23,444 nt of DNA from assembly GCA_035705495.1 (NCBI GenBank), contig DASSWB010000134.1, positions 1-23,444 of the forward strand, given 5' to 3'. Each line of letters starts with the position of its first letter. The first letter of the stretch is position 1. Both the position numbers and the translations under genes were made by a program. Of this stretch, positions 22,682 to 23,444 are shown piece by piece. The notes under the pieces are model-generated. The model ran no database searches and was not told the origin of the DNA. It saw only the letters and a list, made by a program, of their open reading frames with translations. This DNA is from DASSWB01 sp035705495 (GTDB taxonomy: Bacteria > Bacteroidota > Bacteroidia > Flavobacteriales > Flavobacteriaceae).

Positions 22682-23444
22682 ATGCAAAATACTTCCAGAA
22701 TTATTGGAAAATATAAAGGTGAAAAAAATGGAACCCTTTTATTGGTAACAGCCGGCGTTCACGGAAATGAACCAAGCGGCGTGAACGCTTTAAAGAATGT
22801 TTTTTCTCAACTGGAAAAATCCAATGCAAAAATAAAAGGAACATTTATCGGAGTCGTTGGAAATTTGAAATCACTGCAAAAAAATGAACGTTTTATTGAC
22901 GAGGATTTGAACAGGACCTGGACCAAGGAAAATCTTGAAAAGGAACAAGCTTCAAGTAGTGAGCAAATGGAGATGAAAGAAATCATTTCCATTTTGGAAA
23001 ATTATTCAAATCAGGATTTTCCCGATAAATATTTCATCGATTGCCATAGTACTTCATCTGATAGCTTGCCTTTTATTTCTGTTCAGGTAGTCGGAAAAAA
23101 CGATGAATTTGCACAGAAATTCCCGACTTATATTGTTAGAGGATTCAGTGATATCGTAAATGGCTCCATCGATAAATATTTCAGCTTACAAGGCTTAACG
23201 GGATTTACTTTTGAAGCTGGCCAACATGAGGCTACAACTACACAAACCAACCATGAAGCAATTGTTTGGCTGGCTTTAAAAAATGTCTGCGGATTGGATT
23301 TGAATTCGCTCAGCGTTTATCCGGAATCGGTAGAAAATCTCACTGGAGAAGATTCACCTGAACAACAAACTTTTCAAATTATCTACCGCCACGGAATAGA
23401 AGAAACAGACAATTTTGTGATGGAACCCGATTTTAAAAATTTTC
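22682..23444 (+). CDS. Succinylglutamate desuccinylase/aspartoacylase family protein (partial)
   Basis: The first 254 residues are in the window; the C-terminus is beyond the right edge. AstE/AspA-type zinc amidohydrolase related to M14 carboxypeptidases: AGVHGNEPSG (24-33) with zinc ligands His27 and Glu30, DLNRTW (75-80) for substrate carboxylate binding, third ligand His122 in DCHS (120-123), and the catalytic glutamate region FEAGQHE (177-183). Expected to cleave an N-acyl amino acid or a similar amide. ATG 22682 follows an in-frame stop, and the protein begins close to the first conserved strand. It is the third gene of an operon with the DUF1704 protein and the GshB-like ligase. Confidence 0.9.
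   Translation, partial: MQNTSRIIGKYKGEKNGTLLLVTAGVHGNEPSGVNALKNVFSQLEKSNAKIKGTFIGVVGNLKSLQKNERFIDEDLNRTWTKENLEKEQASSSEQMEMKEIISILENYSNQDFPDKYFIDCHSTSSDSLPFISVQVVGKNDEFAQKFPTYIVRGFSDIVNGSIDKYFSLQGLTGFTFEAGQHEATTTQTNHEAIVWLALKNVCGLDLNSLSVYPESVENLTGEDSPEQQTFQIIYRHGIEETDNFVMEPDFKNF

Overview
The window comes from an AT-rich member of the Bacteroidota, almost certainly Flavobacteriaceae; I cannot fix the genus. The signs are: weak or absent Shine-Dalgarno sites, four exact matches to the Bacteroidota -7 element TAnnTTTG upstream of genes, 2TM-domain proteins, a LETM1-related protein, an alpha/beta hydrolase-OsmC fusion, and acidic residues right after the lipobox cysteine of both lipoproteins. I support 25 protein genes (first and last cut by the window edges). 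I see no tRNA, rRNA, transposase, phage or CRISPR. No gap between genes exceeds 300 bp.

Layout. 1-1271: an App1-type phosphatidate phosphatase-like gene (-, partial) diverges from a diacylglycerol/lipid kinase (+). 1272-3436: a repeat element, an alpha/beta hydrolase-OsmC fusion, a lipoprotein Cu/Zn superoxide dismutase and a strong terminator. 3498-4694: a LETM1-related protein. 4691-7109 (-): a translationally coupled operon of histidine kinase fused to a 2TM domain, a separate 2TM protein and a LytTR response regulator. 7268-8563 (-): type II NADH dehydrogenase. 8683-10280 (+): an ECF sigma factor followed by two membrane proteins of unknown function. 10277-11985 (-): a PlsC-like acyltransferase, a long modular repeat and a Nudix CoA-pyrophosphatase-like gene. 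11984-12721 (+): a lipoprotein cyclophilin whose start codon interlocks with the Nudix start. 12718-13434 (-): an RDD protein, diverging from a six-gene + strand cluster (13469-19590): SpoIIM-like, membrane protein, DUF4129, DUF4350, MoxR ATPase, DUF58. 19699-23444 (+): a DUF1704/QEGLA metallopeptidase-like protein, a GshB-like ATP-grasp ligase and a partial AstE/aspartoacylase-like amidohydrolase.

How they work together. Two regions look like systems. The MoxR/DUF58/DUF4129/DUF4350/SpoIIM/RDD cluster is a conserved but poorly understood envelope module. The last three genes pair a ligase that forms amide bonds with two hydrolases that break them. The first hydrolase belongs to the family of the eukaryotic tubulin tyrosine carboxypeptidase MATCAP. 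This suggests a cycle that adds and removes an amino acid or acyl group on an unknown small molecule or protein, and it is my best candidate for undescribed biology here.

The other notable signal is non-coding. A modular repeat is present as one 66-bp block at 1272-1381, as three blocks (66, 42 and 66 bp) at 11130-11345, and as a fragment at 7239-7264. Its end carries a hairpin that reads as an intrinsic terminator on one strand only. All three convergent gene pairs share their stop codons within 4 bp, and the Nudix/cyclophilin pair has no space at all between start codons, so the region is very compact.
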